Of a stretch of 19,430 nt of DNA, positions 17,331-19,430 are shown in pieces. Location of the stretch: contig NHCT01000001.1 in the NCBI GenBank assembly GCA_002167605.1, positions 36,529 through 55,958 on the forward strand, written 5' to 3'. A model generated the notes under the pieces. It was not told where the DNA came from, did not search any database, and worked only from the letters and a program-made list of their open reading frames with translations. Within the stretch, counting starts at the first letter, position 1; each line of letters opens with the position of its first letter. This DNA is from Verrucomicrobia bacterium TMED40 (GTDB lineage: Bacteria; Verrucomicrobiota; Verrucomicrobiia; Opitutales; Seribacteraceae). A program made the translations under genes and the position numbers.

Positions 17331-17939
17331 TTAACGCCAAGAATAAAGATAACTCAAGGAAAGGTAATCGATCTTATCTCCAAAGGTGTAATCGTAGTCA
17401 ATTGCCATGCCGTGCGTTTCATTAATCCACCATGTGACTCCTAGACCAGCACTAAATTCAGTTTGTGCTAAATCTTTCCATAACCCAAAGAAACTACTTC
17501 CAAAATTCATGGATAGAGACTCAGTAAAGGCCACCTCGGAACCGAGTTGAAGTGCCCAAGTCATTCCGTCATCACCCAAGATCATGCCGCTGGCATCATT
17601 CATGTAACCTAAGCCGATAGCTGCGTAGGGGTTGAACATGGCTGCAGAGGTATGAATGTCATTAAAATGCATGACATAATTCAAATTCAAACTCCACAAG
17701 GAGTGCTCGGTCGCATTGTCTTCCAAATTGCCGTAGTTGAAGGAAAGTGCGAAATCAGCGAAGTCGCTTGCTGGACTGTTGGCTGATAAATTCAAGCTAT
17801 CGCCTTTGACTTCAACAACATCTCCGCCACCGGCACGGAATGCACCAAATCCAAGGAAATACTCACCCAGTCGAGACTTACTGTGTAGGGGCGAAGATAA
17901 GCACAAGAAGAAAAGGGTGGCTTGACTAATAATTTTCAT
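17331..17939 (-). CDS. Exported beta-barrel-like protein of unknown function
   Basis: I do not recognise a named family. From ATG 17939 the product has 202 residues with a clear signal peptide (MKIISQATLFFLCLSSPLHS, cleavage near 20-22). A mature chain of alternating polar and aromatic/hydrophobic residues follows, such as SLWSLNLNYVMHF, NPYAAIGLGYM, WALQLGSEVAF, SLSMNFGSSFFG, FSAGLGVTWWI, MAIDYDYTFG and YLSLSYLYSW. These short glycine-turned strands, and the aromatic-rich end, suit a small outer-membrane barrel of the OmpA/OmpW-like size class. An in-frame upstream start (18020) would add 27 residues ahead of the signal peptide and overlap the MFS gene by 7 bases, which is unlikely. It lies between an MFS transporter and the lyase on the same strand. 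Confidence 0.75.
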   Translation of the reverse strand: MKIISQATLFFLCLSSPLHSKSRLGEYFLGFGAFRAGGGDVVEVKGDSLNLSANSPASDFADFALSFNYGNLEDNATEHSLWSLNLNYVMHFNDIHTSAAMFNPYAAIGLGYMNDASGMILGDDGMTWALQLGSEVAFTESLSMNFGSSFFGLWKDLAQTEFSAGLGVTWWINETHGMAIDYDYTFGDKIDYLSLSYLYSWR

Positions 17940-17969
17940 AACTTGAAACAGATTTTGGTAGATTTGCTT

Positions 17970-17984
17970 TTCAATTCGATTGAA
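17970..17984. repeat. Short perfect inverted repeat upstream of the barrel-like gene
   Basis: TTCAAT-TCG-ATTGAA: 6-bp arms around a 3-base centre, about 30 bases upstream of the ATG at 17939. It could be an operator or a small leader hairpin. The region is AT-rich and no regulator can be named. Confidence 0.3.
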
Positions 17985-18013
17985 TTTGAAATTAGAATAG
18001 GAGCGAAAAATAT

Positions 18014-19240
18014 TCAACAACCTTCGCTTGAATCTGAAAACCGAGTATCTTTGAGGGTGGTGGCAAAAAGAATGGTTGCCAAAAGAATACAGCCAGCTGA
18101 AAGAAAGGAGACTCCGGAGAAGCCCAGTGGTTCCACTAAGGCATAGCCCATAAATGGAGCAGTTGCCCCTCGAATGCCCGTGAAGGACATATGGACCCCC
18201 ATGTATTCAGACACTCGACCGGGTGGAGCAATTTTCGTGACCCAAAGACTCCAGGCAAGATTTGCACCACCTGTGGCAACACCCGCCAGGGCAGCCCCGA
18301 TTGCAACCCCAAGAAAGCCCGGGGCATTGAAGTAAACCAAGATCGCAACCAACATAAATAGATTTATGTTGATTCGATATCTCATAAAATGCATGCGATC
18401 GAAAAGCTTCCCCCAAAATAAGCTACCAATTATTTTAAAGAGGAAAAAAATACCAACGCCGATTAAGGCAATCTCCGCGTTGGACAAATTCAGTCCTCCT
18501 TCTTCGGCTAGATATTCGACCCGAAGAGGGAAGGTCATGATAGCACCAAACCCAAGGATCATCCATGCAATCAGTATTCTTCCGAACAGAGAATCTTCTC
18601 GGGGAATACGAAACACATTCCCAAGGTTATTCATCAAACTTAGTTTTTCCCTCTTACGGTAAACGGAAGGCATGAAAAAATGAATGATGGCACAAAAAAA
18701 GGCGGAAAACGACATGGACCATAAAATCAGTCGATAGCCACTTTGTTCCTCATCCAAAAAATGCCCAAATAAAAACGATGTCGCGATTCCTCCGATTGTA
18801 CTCATGACCAAGTTACAGGAAACCCGAAAGCCCCGATCCTCCTTCATATACAAAGACGAATAGACCCCGATCATCAAACTAGGTACTTGAGAAAGAAAAA
18901 TTTGGGCCAAGAGCATGAAGACCGTAAACGCCATCACGCCACTAACCCATGATGACAGGAAAATGAATAGACCGCTTAGGAACATATAAATGGAGCACTT
19001 AATGGGCTCTGAGCAACTGGAATTACTCCACATGCCTACCAGTAAACTTGTAGCGAGAAGACCAACGGAACCACCAGCTGCAATTAGCCCCTTGCAATAA
19101 TCGGGCGCCTCGAAATGCCGAATGCAAATAAGAAGAACGAATACGCCAAAGCTTGAATCCAGTATGCCGAGGAAAAACCCTCGGCTCAAATCAAGTCGGA
19201 ATAGGGGGGTGGAACTTTTCACATCCACATCGCAGGGCAA
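18014..19240 (-). CDS. Major facilitator superfamily transporter
   Basis: The ~408-residue protein has about twelve hydrophobic segments in two halves joined by a charged central loop (around YRKREKLSLMNNLGNVFRIPREDS). The N-terminal half carries LDLSRGFFLGILDSSFGVFVL and a glycine-rich GLIAAGGSVGLLATSLLVG helix. The C-terminal half has FFLFKIIGSLFWGKLFDRM, matching the MFS loop pattern G-x-L-x-D-R, and GVAIGAALAGVATGGANLAW. This indicates a single-polypeptide secondary carrier of the inner membrane; the substrate is not deducible. No in-frame ATG precedes the first helix. The frame opens with TTG at 19240, with GTG alternatives at 19228 and 19222, so the exact start is uncertain. It follows the TrkA-C protein stop by 18 bases on the same strand and precedes the barrel-like gene by 74 bases. 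Confidence 0.85.
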   Translation of the reverse strand: MPCDVDVKSSTPLFRLDLSRGFFLGILDSSFGVFVLLICIRHFEAPDYCKGLIAAGGSVGLLATSLLVGMWSNSSCSEPIKCSIYMFLSGLFIFLSSWVSGVMAFTVFMLLAQIFLSQVPSLMIGVYSSLYMKEDRGFRVSCNLVMSTIGGIATSFLFGHFLDEEQSGYRLILWSMSFSAFFCAIIHFFMPSVYRKREKLSLMNNLGNVFRIPREDSLFGRILIAWMILGFGAIMTFPLRVEYLAEEGGLNLSNAEIALIGVGIFFLFKIIGSLFWGKLFDRMHFMRYRININLFMLVAILVYFNAPGFLGVAIGAALAGVATGGANLAWSLWVTKIAPPGRVSEYMGVHMSFTGIRGATAPFMGYALVEPLGFSGVSFLSAGCILLATILFATTLKDTRFSDSSEGC

Positions 19241-19252
19241 GGGGTCAACCCC
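19241..19252. repeat. 12-bp palindrome between the TrkA-C gene and the MFS gene
   Basis: GGGGTCAACCCC is a perfect palindrome that ends directly against the TTG at 19240. In minus-strand RNA it could form a GGGG/CCCC hairpin with a UUGA loop just ahead of the start region. There is no U-tract, so it is not a standard terminator. Confidence 0.35.
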
Positions 19253-19258
19253 GAACGA

Positions 19259-19430
19259 TCAGGAAGGGCAGAACTTCGCTTCAAAAGCCTTTTCCGCCGC
19301 CTCGTCTCCAATCAGGATAATCTCACCTTCTTCTGAAAACTGATGTTCCGGCGAGGGCGTTATAACGGTTCCGGCATCTCCTTTAATCGCAACAATACTG
19401 CAACCGGTCTTTTCACGAATTTTGCAGTCA
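19259..19430 (-). CDS. C-terminal TrkA-C (RCK_C) domain of a potassium transport or channel regulator (runs off right edge)
   Basis: The minus-strand frame entering from the right edge (first full codon at 19429) encodes 56 residues to a TGA at 19259-19261. IREKTGCSIVAIKGDAGTVITPSPEHQF and EEGEIILIGDEAAEKAFEAKF, taken as segments, give the standard TrkA-C sequence: basic-TG-CSIVAI, a G-x-x-x-x-x-P-S-P turn, and E-x-G-x-x-x-x-x-G. This domain binds small ligands and regulates Trk/Ktr potassium uptake, RCK-gated channels or some DASS/CPA antiporters. The N-terminal body lies outside the window, so which of these it belongs to cannot be decided. It precedes the MFS gene closely and could be cotranscribed with it. 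Confidence 0.8.
   Translation of the reverse strand, partial: DCKIREKTGCSIVAIKGDAGTVITPSPEHQFSEEGEIILIGDEAAEKAFEAKFCPS

Overview
The window reads as chromosomal housekeeping and accessory DNA of a Gram-negative bacterium. Support for this includes a TonB-dependent outer-membrane receptor, a TonB-like energy transducer, a small exported beta-barrel-like protein and lipid-envelope style secreted proteins. The mix of a sulfatase remnant, a GYF-domain PrsW protease, an animal-like UDP-glucose dehydrogenase, AcnB and a RibB protein with a decayed RibA half suggests Verrucomicrobiota, class Opitutia (Puniceicoccales/Coraliomargarita-like). This placement is an inference from protein style, not a search result. 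Coding density is high and no gene-free stretch exceeds 300 bases.

Left part (1-6000): a TonB-dependent receptor runs off the left edge on the minus strand. It is divergent from msrA (plus), which is followed by a GYF-PrsW membrane protease (plus). Convergent to these, on the minus strand, lie acnB and, 8 bases after its stop, an amputated C-terminal sulfatase fragment that I call a pseudogene. Middle (6100-10600): the tmRNA gene ssrA is on the minus strand with a good sigma70-like promoter and an unusual 12-bp inverted repeat exactly flanking the mature RNA. Polyphosphate kinase (ppk) diverges from it. Convergent to ppk is a minus-strand group: an alpha/beta hydrolase, a TonB-family protein and a tiny hydrophobic ORF that overlaps the ppk 3' end.

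Right part (10600-19430): ugd (plus) meets a long minus-strand series tail to tail, with only 6 bases between stop codons. That series, read in transcription order from the right edge, is: the end of a TrkA-C (potassium transport regulator) protein, an MFS transporter, a small exported barrel-like protein, a PatB/MalY C-S lyase, ligA (ATGA overlap with the lyase), ribB fused to a degenerate ribA domain, ribH (1-base gap) and nusB (16-base overlap). The lyase-ligA and ribBA-ribH-nusB junctions are tight enough to imply operons. The riboflavin genes supply the DHBP and lumazine steps only, and the decayed GTP cyclohydrolase II half predicts a separate functional ribA elsewhere.

I found no phage, IS element, CRISPR array, tRNA or rRNA gene, and no clear novel multi-gene system. 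The most worthwhile oddities are the helix predicted to clamp the tmRNA precursor ends, the RibB with a dead RibA domain, the sulfatase stump behind acnB, and the small membrane ORF behind tonB.
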